This document shows, piece after piece, positions 9,520-17,479 of a stretch of 64,000 bases of DNA; position 1 is the first letter of the stretch; every line of letters starts with the position of its first letter. Position numbers and translations under genes: made by a program. The DNA is from MRBY01 sp943371005 (GTDB lineage: Bacteria > Cyanobacteriota > Cyanobacteriia > Cyanobacteriales > MRBY01). The notes beneath the pieces were generated by a model. It was not told where the DNA came from, made no database searches, and saw only the letters and a program-made list of their open reading frames with translations. The stretch covers positions 62,001 to 126,000 of the forward strand of contig CALRTB020000008.1 of NCBI GenBank assembly GCA_943371005.1, read 5' to 3'.

Positions 9520-9579
9520 CGATGCCTAGGTATTTCGTTCTCAATATCCTAGGCTCCGTGAAAAATACGCACTTTACTT

Positions 9580-9622
9580 GAGGAGAAAGCTCTCGACTGC
9601 GGGATATTTCTCCTCGTTTTTA
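9580..9622 (+). terminator. Probable rho-independent terminator after tpiA
   Basis: Nine-base arms GAGGAGAAA (9580-9588) and TTTCTCCTC (9607-9615) around an 18-base loop, then G and five T. An additional inverted repeat GCCTAGG/CCTAGGC lies just upstream without a T run. Confidence 0.6.
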
Positions 9623-9693
9623 CAAAATTTTTTTAAATTTCTTTTCCCTTTTACTTTTAACCCGACATTTTTTTAGCGCAACTTTTTAGATAA

Positions 9694-11742
9694 ATGCCTA
9701 CTCTCACGACATCGCGCACGACCTTTCCCCTCACAGCGGTGGTTGGTCAAGATGTAATTAAAACCGCTCTCCTGCTGGGGGCCGTTGATCCTGCCCTGGG
9801 TGGGGTGGCGATCGCCGGGAAACGGGGCACCGCAAAATCCGTGATGGCCCGGGGAATTCATTCCCTTTTGCCCCCCATCGAAGTCATTAAAGATAATCCC
9901 TTTAACTGTGATGTCCATAACCGCAGTGACTGGGATGATCTCACTGAGGCGACCTATGGCGAGACGGCCAACGAAAACATTCCCACAGAAGTGATTGCCG
10001 CGCCTTTTGTACAAATTCCCCTAGGCGTCACCGAAGATCGCCTTTTGGGTTCTGTGGATGTGGAAACCTCCGTGCGCCAGGGGGAACCCGTCTTCCAACC
10101 GGGTCTATTAGCCCAAGCCCACCGGGGCGTGCTGTACATCGATGAAATTAACCTCCTCGATGACCAAATTGCCAACCAGCTCCTGACGGTCTTAACAGAA
10201 GGCCGCAACCAAATCGAACGGGAAGGCATTAGCTTTTCGCATCCCTGTCGGCCCCTGCTGATTGCCACCTATAACCCTGAGGAAGGCAATCTCCGAGAAC
10301 ACCTCCGCGATCGCATTGCCATTACCCTGTCGGCTGATCGCCCCCTCAGCCTCGAAGAACGGGTAGCAGCGGTGGATCAAGTGGTGCAATATGCCACCGC
10401 CCCTAAAGACTTTTTGCAACGGTACGACGAAGACCTCGATGCCCTCCGCACCCAAATTATCCTGGCACGGGAATGGCTCAAGGAAGTCAAAATTAGCAAA
10501 GACCAAGTGGCCTACCTCGTGAGCGAAGCGGTACGTGGCAGTGTCGAAGGTCACCGGGCTGAACTTTTTGCCGTGCGCGTTGCCATGGCTGCCGCTGCCC
10601 TTGATGGTCGGAATGTGGTGATTGCCGATGATCTTCGGACAGCGGTCGAACTGGTAATTTTACCCCGGGCCACGACGATCCCCACCCCAGAGGATGAGGA
10701 TATGCAACCGCCACCACCACCGCCGCCGCCTCAATCCCAGGATGATCAGCAGGACGAAGAAGATCAATCCCAAGATGAAGATCAAGAGGATCAAGACGAC
10801 GACGATCAAAACGAAGACCAAGAGGAACAGCCGGAACAGGAGCCGACAATTCCCGAAGAATTTGTTTTCGATCCAGAGGGAGTTGTACTTGATCCAGGGA
10901 TTCTCGCCTTTGCCCAAATGATGCAGAACAAAGGCAACTCCGGGAAACGGGGCTTAATTTTCTCCGATGACCGTGGCCGTTACATTAAGCCGATGTTACC
11001 CCGGGGGAAAGTGCGGCGCATTGCGGTGGATGCGACCCTGCGGGCGGCGGCTCCCTACCAAAAGGCGCGACGACTGCGACACCCTGACCGGAAAGTAATC
11101 GTCGAGCAAAGTGACCTGCGTTCTAAACGGATGGCTCGTAAAGCGGGGGCTTTGATGATTTTCCTCGTTGATGCCTCTGGTTCTATGGCCCTGAATCGGA
11201 TGCAGGCGGCCAAGGGGGCAGTGATGCGTTTGTTGACAGAAGCCTATGAAAACCGCGACCAAATTGCGTTGATTCCGTTCCGGGGCGAAATGGCGGAAGT
11301 GCTGTTACCCCCTACTCGTTCGATTACTTTGGCGCGAAATAGATTAGAAACGTTGCCCTGTGGTGGTGGTTCACCGTTGTCCCATGGTTTAACCCAGGCT
11401 GTGCATATTGGTGTAAATGCCCAAATGTCCGGTGATGTAGGGGAAGTGGTAATCGTCGCGATTACTGATGGTCGGGGCAATATTCCCCTCTCGCGTTCCC
11501 TCGGCGAAAAACCAGAGGAAGGTGAAGAAAAACCTGATATCAAAGAGGAACTTCTAAATATTGCCGGTAAAATTCGTGCTTCTGGGATGAAGCTGCTGAT
11601 TATTGACACAGAGAAGAAATTTATTTCCTCTGGTTTTGGTAAGGAGTTGGCGGCAAAAGCTGGTGGCAAATATTACCGATTACCGAAGGCCACGGATCAG
11701 GCGATCGCCGCCATGGCGAAGGGTGCAATGGCCGAAATTTAG
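9694..11742 (+). CDS. chlD: Magnesium chelatase subunit D
   Basis: Platform subunit of the ChlI-ChlD-ChlH complex that inserts Mg2+ into protoporphyrin IX, the first step of chlorophyll synthesis. It has 682 residues. N-terminal AAA+ module with GKRGTAKS (about 42-49) and the ATPase-like YIDEINLLDD, then a Pro8 stretch and a highly acidic Asp/Glu/Gln linker (about 335-385), then a C-terminal integrin-I/vWA domain with the MIDAS motif DASGSMA (near 493). This order is diagnostic for ChlD. Confidence 0.97.
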   Translation: MPTLTTSRTTFPLTAVVGQDVIKTALLLGAVDPALGGVAIAGKRGTAKSVMARGIHSLLPPIEVIKDNPFNCDVHNRSDWDDLTEATYGETANENIPTEVIAAPFVQIPLGVTEDRLLGSVDVETSVRQGEPVFQPGLLAQAHRGVLYIDEINLLDDQIANQLLTVLTEGRNQIEREGISFSHPCRPLLIATYNPEEGNLREHLRDRIAITLSADRPLSLEERVAAVDQVVQYATAPKDFLQRYDEDLDALRTQIILAREWLKEVKISKDQVAYLVSEAVRGSVEGHRAELFAVRVAMAAAALDGRNVVIADDLRTAVELVILPRATTIPTPEDEDMQPPPPPPPPQSQDDQQDEEDQSQDEDQEDQDDDDQNEDQEEQPEQEPTIPEEFVFDPEGVVLDPGILAFAQMMQNKGNSGKRGLIFSDDRGRYIKPMLPRGKVRRIAVDATLRAAAPYQKARRLRHPDRKVIVEQSDLRSKRMARKAGALMIFLVDASGSMALNRMQAAKGAVMRLLTEAYENRDQIALIPFRGEMAEVLLPPTRSITLARNRLETLPCGGGSPLSHGLTQAVHIGVNAQMSGDVGEVVIVAITDGRGNIPLSRSLGEKPEEGEEKPDIKEELLNIAGKIRASGMKLLIIDTEKKFISSGFGKELAAKAGGKYYRLPKATDQAIAAMAKGAMAEI

Positions 11743-11858
11743 GCGATTTGGAATCCTTAAAAGTTTCATGGGCGATTGTCTACAAAGGCGATCGCCTTTA
11801 TTTTTCCCTTTGGGGGCAAGGCTAAAATAAAACCATCTGGCTCACGGGAAAACGTACC

Positions 11859-12029
11859 ATGGCAACCACGCTTCTGATTCAAAGTGATTTGACTCCTCTT
11901 GAGGTCTCCTTTCCGGTGATCGCCATTTATCGACCCCAACAATCGCCCCAAATCCTCGAAAATCCGGAAACAGTCAGTGCCGATCCTGAACTGTCAGGGT
12001 TTACATTATCCCTTGTGAAAATTTGGTAG
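11859..12029 (+). CDS. Possible small protein, 56 residues, unknown
   Basis: An ATG frame of 56 codons ending in TAG, in the 390-base gap between chlD and the DUF4346 gene. The product starts MATTLLIQSDLTPLEVSF and ends FTLSLVKIW, with no membrane helix and no known motif. A second frame on the opposite strand (11766-11951) overlaps it. I do not recognise either. The ACC ATG G context and a clean stop are the only support. Confidence 0.35.
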   Translation: MATTLLIQSDLTPLEVSFPVIAIYRPQQSPQILENPETVSADPELSGFTLSLVKIW

Positions 12030-12132
12030 TGGTCAGGCGATCGCCTTTTAGTTAAAGAATTTTTGGCGGCTAAACTCCGTAGGCTATACTAAAAAGCTGT
12101 GCCAAACGCCATCCAAGATTACTGCCTTTACC

Positions 12133-12516
12133 ATGACTGTTAACGCCGAAGAACGGACTAAACTCGACAACGAATTGTCTAATCGGTTTATTGACCTCGA
12201 TCCCGACGGTTATTTTATTATTTATCTAGACCGTGAACAGGGTTTAATTTGCGCGAAACATTACACCAATACGATTAACGATAAAGGTTTAGCTACAGAT
12301 CCAGAAACCGGCGAAGTCCTTGCCTGCAAAGGTAGTTTAGAACGGACTCATACCACCGTTTATACAGGCCGTACTGCAAAAGAATTAGGCGTTGAAATCA
12401 CCGAAAAAGCCGATCCCTGTCCAATTTCCAAGCTAGATCATGCCCTATATCTCGGACGGGAATTTATGAAAGCAGAGATCGCCCTTCTCTCCGGCACAGA
12501 ATACATTCAAGATTAA
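12133..12516 (+). CDS. DUF4346 family protein
   Basis: 127 residues, soluble, with the family pattern DPDGYFIIYLDREQGLICAKHY at the N terminus and HALYLGREFMKAEIAL near the C terminus. DUF4346 is seen in cyanobacteria and as a C-terminal extension of pterin-related proteins in archaea; function is not known to me. A TATACT hexamer at 12085-12090, 43 bases before the ATG, is a fair -10 box. The PLD-like gene starts 9 bases after its stop. Confidence 0.75.
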   Translation: MTVNAEERTKLDNELSNRFIDLDPDGYFIIYLDREQGLICAKHYTNTINDKGLATDPETGEVLACKGSLERTHTTVYTGRTAKELGVEITEKADPCPISKLDHALYLGREFMKAEIALLSGTEYIQD

Positions 12517-12525
12517 CAACAAAGC

Positions 12526-13233
12526 ATGGCTAAGTTTTTAACGACATCTGGCACTTCTTATCATATTGAACAAATCATTATTGGTGCTCAAACAAATATT
12601 ATTCTTCTTTCTCCCTATTTATTCCTTTCAAGAACTTTATTAGAAAGACTACAGGATGCAGACCGTAGAGGCATCAAGATTGGTATTGTCTATAGTCAAA
12701 ATAAACTTAGACAAGCAGAAATTGAAGTAGTGAAAAATTTCAAGAACCTGGAGATTTTTTATTCTCCAAATCTTCATGCAAAATGCTACTTTAATCGACA
12801 AGAAATGATTATCACTTCAATGAATATGTATGAATTTTCAGAGAAGAATAATCGAGAAATGGGAATCTTAATTAATCGACAAGAAGATAATCAAATATAT
12901 GTTGATACTTGTCGAGAAGTAAAATCAATTCTTGCTGCTGCTCAACGTTGTGATGCGACAGGCGAGCCTTTAGCTTCTCAGCCCCAAGTTTCCGAACAAA
13001 ATATTGCACCTCAAGATAACCAAACAACGGAAACAAAAGCTTTCTGTATTCGTTGTCGTGGTGATATCCCTTTAAATATTCACCGCCCCTTGTGCTCTAA
13101 ATGCTATGTTGCTTGGGTGAAATTCAAAAATCGCAAACATCCAGAAAAATACTGTCACCAATGTGGCTTAGAAGTGAAGACATCTCTTGTTAAACCAATT
13201 TGCAAAACATGCTTTAAAACAAACAAAACATAA
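12526..13233 (+). CDS. PLD-like domain fused to two C-terminal zinc ribbons
   Basis: 235 residues. Residues 10-135 read as one phospholipase-D-like half: predicted strands IILLSPYLF and KIGIVYS, then LHAKCYF (His84, Lys86) and TSMNMYEF (Ser98, Asn100). The Asp usual seven residues after the His is Arg91, so the HKD box is incomplete. A linker rich in Gln/Ser (140-170) leads to four CXXC knuckles at 174/177, 190/193, 210/213 and 226/229, best read as two zinc ribbons. The gene is AT-richer than its neighbours and has no HIP1 site, hinting at acquisition. It may be a nucleic-acid binding nuclease-like protein; that is inference. Confidence 0.7.
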   Translation: MAKFLTTSGTSYHIEQIIIGAQTNIILLSPYLFLSRTLLERLQDADRRGIKIGIVYSQNKLRQAEIEVVKNFKNLEIFYSPNLHAKCYFNRQEMIITSMNMYEFSEKNNREMGILINRQEDNQIYVDTCREVKSILAAAQRCDATGEPLASQPQVSEQNIAPQDNQTTETKAFCIRCRGDIPLNIHRPLCSKCYVAWVKFKNRKHPEKYCHQCGLEVKTSLVKPICKTCFKTNKT

Positions 13234-13274
13234 ACATTTTTTATAGCCAAAACTTCAACGATTAATTATTTATT

Positions 13275-15032
13275 ATGAAATCTATTTTATTTCAATTAAA
13301 AACGGCTGTTTCCAAAGCTTTGATCAAGGCATTTGGCGAAGATTTAAAGGATACTGATCCCCTCGTTGTCTCTGCCAGCAATCCGAAATTTGGTGATTAT
13401 CAGTCTAATGTCGCCCTATCGCTAACGAAAACCCTTAAGAAAAATCCCAGAGAAATTGCCCAAAGTATTATCGAAGCTTTAGATGTTGCTGATATTTGCG
13501 AACCGCCCACCATTGCCGGGCCTGGTTTTATTAACTTCAGCCTCAAACCGAGCTATTTAGCCACGCTTTTAAAGGAAGTCCAACAAAGCGATCGCCTTGC
13601 CATTGACCCAGCAGAAAATCCCCAGAAAGTGATTGTGGATTTTTCTAGTCCTAATATTGCCAAGGAAATGCACGTGGGCCACCTCCGCTCAACGATTATT
13701 GGCGATTCGATCGCACGGATTTTAGAGTTTCGGGGACAGGATGTTCTGCGCCTAAACCATGTGGGGGATTGGGGTACCCAATTCGGGATGTTAATTACCT
13801 ATTTAAAAGAAGCTTATCCCGATGCTTTAACGAAAGCAGATGCCCTCGACATTGGTGATTTGGTGGCTTTCTATAAAAAAGCAAAGGTGCGTTTTGATGA
13901 AGATGAAGCCTTTAAAGAAGCTTCTCGCAATCAAGTTGTAAAATTGCAATCGGGCGACCCTGAAAGTCAGCAAGCTTGGCAACTATTATGTGATCAATCC
14001 CGCCGGGAATTTCAGAAAATTTACGATATTTTAGATATCAAATTAACGGAACGGGGCGAATCTTTTTACAATCCCTATCTGGCGGATGTCCTAACGGCAT
14101 TGGATGAAGTGGGCTTGCTCGAAGAAGATGCCGGGGCGCAATGTGTTTTCCTCGAAGGCTTTAAAAATAAAGACGGCGATCGCCTGCCTTTAATTGTCCA
14201 AAAATCCGACGGCGGGTTTAACTATGCCACCACCGATTTAGCGGCAATTCGTTATCGCATCAAAGAAGATCAAGCCAAACGAATCATCTACGTGACAGAT
14301 TCTGGTCAAGCCGGACATTTCGCCCAAGTATTTCAAGTGGCCGAGCGCGCCGGATTTTTCCCCGATGATGTGGAAGTCGTCCATGTGCCCTTCGGTTTAG
14401 TGCAGGGGGAAGATGGCAAGAAGCTCAAAACCCGCGCCGGCGATACAATTAAGCTCAAGGATCTCCTCGATGAAGCCGTTAACCGCTCCCGTGCCGATTT
14501 GGAAAAACGTCTTGCCGAAGATGAGCGTCAGGAAACACCAGAATTCATCGAAAAAGTCTCCCAGGTAGTGGGCATTGGAGCCGTAAAATACGCCGATCTC
14601 AGTCAAAATCGAACCAGTAATTACATCTTTAGCTTCGATAAAATGTTGGCGCTCCAGGGTAATACCGCTCCCTATATGCTCTATGCCTATGTGCGTGTCC
14701 AGGGGGTCAGCCGTCAAGGCGGCATTGACCTTAGTACCCTACCCACCGATACTCCCATCATCCTCGAAGAAGCGGCCGAACTAACCCTAGCCAAACACTT
14801 ATTACAACTCAGTGAAGTCCTCGTGAGCGTTGAGCAAGATCTGATGCCCAATCGCCTCTGTGAATATCTCTACGATCTCAGTCGCAAATTCAACCAATTT
14901 TATGAGGCTTGCCCGATCCTCAAAGCCGAAGGCGATCGCCGCATTTCCCGTTTAATCCTCGCCGATACCACAGCCCGAACCCTCAAGCTGGGGTTATCTC
15001 TCCTCGGCATTGAAGTCCTCGACCGGATGTAA
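13275..15032 (+). CDS. argS: Arginyl-tRNA synthetase
   Basis: Class I synthetase charging tRNA-Arg; 585 residues. N-terminal Add1 domain (about 1-110), HIGH-type motif HVGH at 133-136 within KEMHVGHLRSTIIGDSIAR, a GEDGKKLKTRAG loop in the place of KMSKS, and a C-terminal DALR anticodon-binding domain (about 470-585). Start ATG at 13275 gives the usual length. A tRNA-Arg(TCT) gene lies elsewhere in the window at 26327. Confidence 0.96.
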   Translation: MKSILFQLKTAVSKALIKAFGEDLKDTDPLVVSASNPKFGDYQSNVALSLTKTLKKNPREIAQSIIEALDVADICEPPTIAGPGFINFSLKPSYLATLLKEVQQSDRLAIDPAENPQKVIVDFSSPNIAKEMHVGHLRSTIIGDSIARILEFRGQDVLRLNHVGDWGTQFGMLITYLKEAYPDALTKADALDIGDLVAFYKKAKVRFDEDEAFKEASRNQVVKLQSGDPESQQAWQLLCDQSRREFQKIYDILDIKLTERGESFYNPYLADVLTALDEVGLLEEDAGAQCVFLEGFKNKDGDRLPLIVQKSDGGFNYATTDLAAIRYRIKEDQAKRIIYVTDSGQAGHFAQVFQVAERAGFFPDDVEVVHVPFGLVQGEDGKKLKTRAGDTIKLKDLLDEAVNRSRADLEKRLAEDERQETPEFIEKVSQVVGIGAVKYADLSQNRTSNYIFSFDKMLALQGNTAPYMLYAYVRVQGVSRQGGIDLSTLPTDTPIILEEAAELTLAKHLLQLSEVLVSVEQDLMPNRLCEYLYDLSRKFNQFYEACPILKAEGDRRISRLILADTTARTLKLGLSLLGIEVLDRM

Positions 15033-15476
15033 CTGCCATCAATCTCCCTAGTGGCCTCGGTGCAGTCAATGGGGAGAAATCAATAAGCAAACATTAAGAG
15101 ATATGAAGAACCCATCACCCAAGCCTATATTTCCTGATAACTTATAAGCAAGGTACAAGATAAAAGTTCTGAAAAAGCTTTTATTCGGACGAAGAGATTG
15201 AGCGGTTGTACCTCCTTTGTTTGGTCTCGCCCAGAAGTCCTTCTCAACACTTCAAGTTGAAGATAGACTCGGTTATTCCCCCTAACGGAATCGGGTAGTC
15301 GAGCTATAATCACCGCCTGTTAGGCACTGTTTTTCGAGAGGCGCTTATTGGGTTCGTTGTTAACCTCGTTTTGTTGTTTGGTAAATCTTTTTGTTAGTTA
15401 AATTTGGATTGAAAGCCTGCTCCCCTGAGTAGGCTTTCGCCTTATCTAGGGGAAAATCACCCCAAACAGCGGTAGA
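15033..15476. other. Intergenic region with nested inverted repeats, possible ncRNA
   Basis: No convincing gene in 444 bases between argS and the convergent M48 protease gene. AGGTACAA (15151-15158) pairs with TTGTACCT (15206-15213), and inside it ATAAAAG (15160-15166) pairs with CTTTTAT (15178-15184). A TATAAT hexamer at 15305-15310 could start a plus-strand transcript of about 120 bases ending at the 15411-15438 hairpin. A 62-codon minus-strand frame (15125-15313) is open here; see findings. Confidence 0.35.
15411..15438. terminator. Strong hairpin between convergent argS and M48 protease genes
   Basis: Twelve-base arms (GAAAGCCTGCTC and GAGTAGGCTTTC, one mismatch) around a CCCT loop. No good T tract follows on either strand, so factor-independent termination is uncertain, but the place between two convergent units fits. 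Confidence 0.4.
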
Positions 15477-16280
15477 TTAATCTTGGGTTAATACCTCTGG
15501 CAGAGGGGTATATTCACCGATGGGGTAGCCCCTTTGCTGAATCAAGGTTTTGAGATGTTGTACTCGTTTTGCAGGGGCCGGGTGGGTCGCCAGGAAATCC
15601 CAATTGGCTCCTTGTTGTTGGCTCATCGCTTCAAAGAAATCCGTGGCGCCAGCGACTTGGCCGTAGGTGGCGTAGAGCAAATCTAAACCATATTCATCGG
15701 CTTGTTTTTCTTGGGCTTGGGAAAAGCGTGAGGTACTAACAATTTGTGCGGCATCTCCCAGCCAACTGACATCCCCAAAAACCATGGAAATGACGGTGCG
15801 AACCACCAGGGCGCGACCAATATTACGCAGGTGGTCTCGGTTGGCGAAGTGACCGATTTCGTGGCCCAATACCATCATGAGGGCATTTTCTGAGTCCATT
15901 TGATCTAACAAGCCTTGATAGACCAGTACCGTATCCCCCGGCAGAGCGGCGGCGTTAACTACATCCTGGGGGATGTAGAGGAGCTGGTAGTCACGTTTTT
16001 CTTTAGCGCCTTCAGGAATTTCTGCCTCGAGGCGATCAAGCAAGGCATTGAGTTCATCTTGGGCGGGCGAAGGTTGGGCTTGGGGCTCGTAAATTTTAAC
16101 CAGGGCTTGCCCCAACCGTTGCTCCCAACTCACGGGCATCTGAACAATGAGCCAGTTAACGCTGAAATTTAACAGCCAAATCAAGAGGGCGATCGCACAG
16201 ACAAACATCCCTCCCAGGGTGAGGAGTTCTCGCAGGGAAGCTTCAGGATTGCGATCTTCTGGGGCTGGGGGAGCAGGCAT
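15477..16280 (-). CDS. M48 family metallopeptidase, membrane anchored
   Basis: 267 residues. One N-terminal membrane helix (about 24-46), then a peptidase domain with the zinc site HEIGH at 140-144 and the third-ligand segment EKQADEYGLDLL near 197-208. This is the HtpX/BepA-like protease group used in envelope quality control; whether it faces cytoplasm or periplasm is not settled by the sequence. Its start is 2 bases from the end of rdgB, so the two are one unit. Confidence 0.88.
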   Translation of the reverse strand: MPAPPAPEDRNPEASLRELLTLGGMFVCAIALLIWLLNFSVNWLIVQMPVSWEQRLGQALVKIYEPQAQPSPAQDELNALLDRLEAEIPEGAKEKRDYQLLYIPQDVVNAAALPGDTVLVYQGLLDQMDSENALMMVLGHEIGHFANRDHLRNIGRALVVRTVISMVFGDVSWLGDAAQIVSTSRFSQAQEKQADEYGLDLLYATYGQVAGATDFFEAMSQQQGANWDFLATHPAPAKRVQHLKTLIQQRGYPIGEYTPLPEVLTQD

Positions 16281-16282
16281 AG

Positions 16283-16864
16283 TTAATCGAGGAGAGTGGC
16301 AAGACGTGGCAACAGCAGCGCAAAGGCTTGGCCCCGGTGACTGACGTTATGTTTGAGCGCCGCTGACATTTCCGCAAAGGTCTGTTGATATTCTGGCACA
16401 TAAAAAATAGGGTCATAGCCAAAGCCCCCGTCTCCCCGCAGTTCCGTAAAAATTTCCCCGGGACAGTTTCCTTGTACCTGGGCGGCAATGGTGCCGTCTG
16501 GTTTAGCGATCGCCACCGCACAGATAAACTTAGCGCGTCGATTGGGGTTGTTTCCCAGTTCCGTTAACAGACGTTCGATGCGTTCTTGGTCGGTGGTGCC
16601 ATAGCGCGCTGAATATAGACCAGGGGCACCATTGAGCGCTTCAACGGCTAAACCAGAATCGTCGGCGATCGCCCATTGGTTTAGGGCTTTGGCTACCTGG
16701 GATGCCTTGAGAGCCGCATTTTCAAGGAACGTTGTCCCTGTTTCTTCAATGTCGAGTTCCGGGGGCTTAAGGCGCAATTCCCAGGGCAAATCCTGGAGAT
16801 AGGCTTGCATTTCCTGTAATTTACCGGGGTTTCCGGTGGCGACGACGAGGACGGGCATGGGCAT
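16283..16864 (-). CDS. rdgB: XTP/dITP pyrophosphatase (RdgB/HAM1)
   Basis: House-cleaning enzyme that hydrolyses deaminated purine NTPs. The ATG at 16864 gives 193 residues; a TTG one codon earlier and an ATG two codons later are also possible. Family signatures: VVATGNPGKLQE (substrate/phosphate binding, N terminus), ADDSGLAVEALNGAPGLYSARY and GGFGYDPIFYVPE, SHRGQA near the C terminus. Overlapping expression with the M48 protease gene follows from the 2-base gap. Confidence 0.94.
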   Translation of the reverse strand: MPMPVLVVATGNPGKLQEMQAYLQDLPWELRLKPPELDIEETGTTFLENAALKASQVAKALNQWAIADDSGLAVEALNGAPGLYSARYGTTDQERIERLLTELGNNPNRRAKFICAVAIAKPDGTIAAQVQGNCPGEIFTELRGDGGFGYDPIFYVPEYQQTFAEMSAALKHNVSHRGQAFALLLPRLATLLD

Positions 16865-16940
16865 CAAATATCTGAACGAGCAATTAAAAAAGTTAACCAG
16901 AATCGCAGGGCAGCGACTTCCATTTTAAGGAAATTTGCCG

Positions 16941-16965
16941 AAAAAAAAGACGACCGAGGGCCGTC
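16941..16965 (-). terminator. Rho-independent terminator of hli
   Basis: Seven-base arms GACGACC/GGCCGTC (one mismatch) around GAG at 16949-16965, followed on the minus strand by eight T (16941-16948). Confidence 0.8.
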
Positions 16966-17019
16966 CTGTACAAACTTATGCTGTTGAGGTGTTGTTTGAA
17001 AAATTAAAGGCTGTTGATC

Positions 17020-17232
17020 TTACTGAAAAATACCAATGACGCCGTGGCCGGTGAAAATTTCGAGGAGAAGTAGGGAAGCAAAGCCGATCATTGCGGCCCG
17101 ACCATTGAATTTCTCTGCATATTCGGTGAAGCCGACGCGGGGATTTTCCTGGACGTAAACGGTGGGCTCTACGGCAAAGGTGTTCAGTTTGCCTTGGTCG
17201 TCGACGATATTGCCTTGGTATTTTTTAGCCAT
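17020..17232 (-). CDS. hli: High-light-inducible protein (CAB/ELIP/HLIP family)
   Basis: One-helix thylakoid protein that binds chlorophyll and carotenoid and quenches energy around assembling photosystems. 70 residues from the ATG at 17232; the longer frame from 17250 begins at a non-preferred codon. The chlorophyll-binding motif EKFNGRAAMIGF has Glu40, Asn43 and Arg45, and the single helix runs to about residue 67. It carries its own terminator and an HLR1-like site upstream, so it is monocistronic and probably light-regulated by RpaB. Confidence 0.93.
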   Translation of the reverse strand: MAKKYQGNIVDDQGKLNTFAVEPTVYVQENPRVGFTEYAEKFNGRAAMIGFASLLLLEIFTGHGVIGIFQ

Positions 17233-17287
17233 AGTTTTATTTGGGATCAATTAGGTTGTTTTTTATCTTGATCCAAGATTAACAAGT

Positions 17288-17305
17288 TTTGTAACAATTT
17301 GCAAC
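17288..17305 (-). promoter_or_regulatory. HLR1-like RpaB site upstream of hli
   Basis: Read on the minus strand: GTTGCAAATTGTTACAAA, two octamers of the form GTTACAAA spaced by 2 bases with one mismatch in the first. It ends 56 bases before the hli ATG. HLR1 is the known RpaB-binding direct repeat of cyanobacterial high-light genes. Confidence 0.6.
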
Positions 17306-17479
17306 ATTTTATTTTTCGAGGTTGACAAAAGCTATTGACGTAAGCGTCTACTTTGTTTTAGAGAAAATTGCAAACTTTTTCCCGATGTTCTGGGAGATGG
17401 TGCCATGGGCTACAGATTTTTGGCCCATATCTTTTTAGGTTGATATTTGATATGTCCTGCACCTGAGGGGCTGCGGTCT

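Noticed and set aside
10660..10921. Open frames opposite or beside the ChlD acidic linker
   Set aside because: They mirror the repetitive Asp/Glu/Gln codons of chlD and have no protein character.
11766..11951. Minus-strand 61-codon frame downstream of chlD
   Set aside because: Overlaps a HIP1 site and the possible small gene; no start signal or family.
15125..15313. 62-codon minus-strand frame as a real gene
   Set aside because: No ribosome site, overlaps inverted repeats, and its sigma-like strings are too scattered; kept only as a finding.
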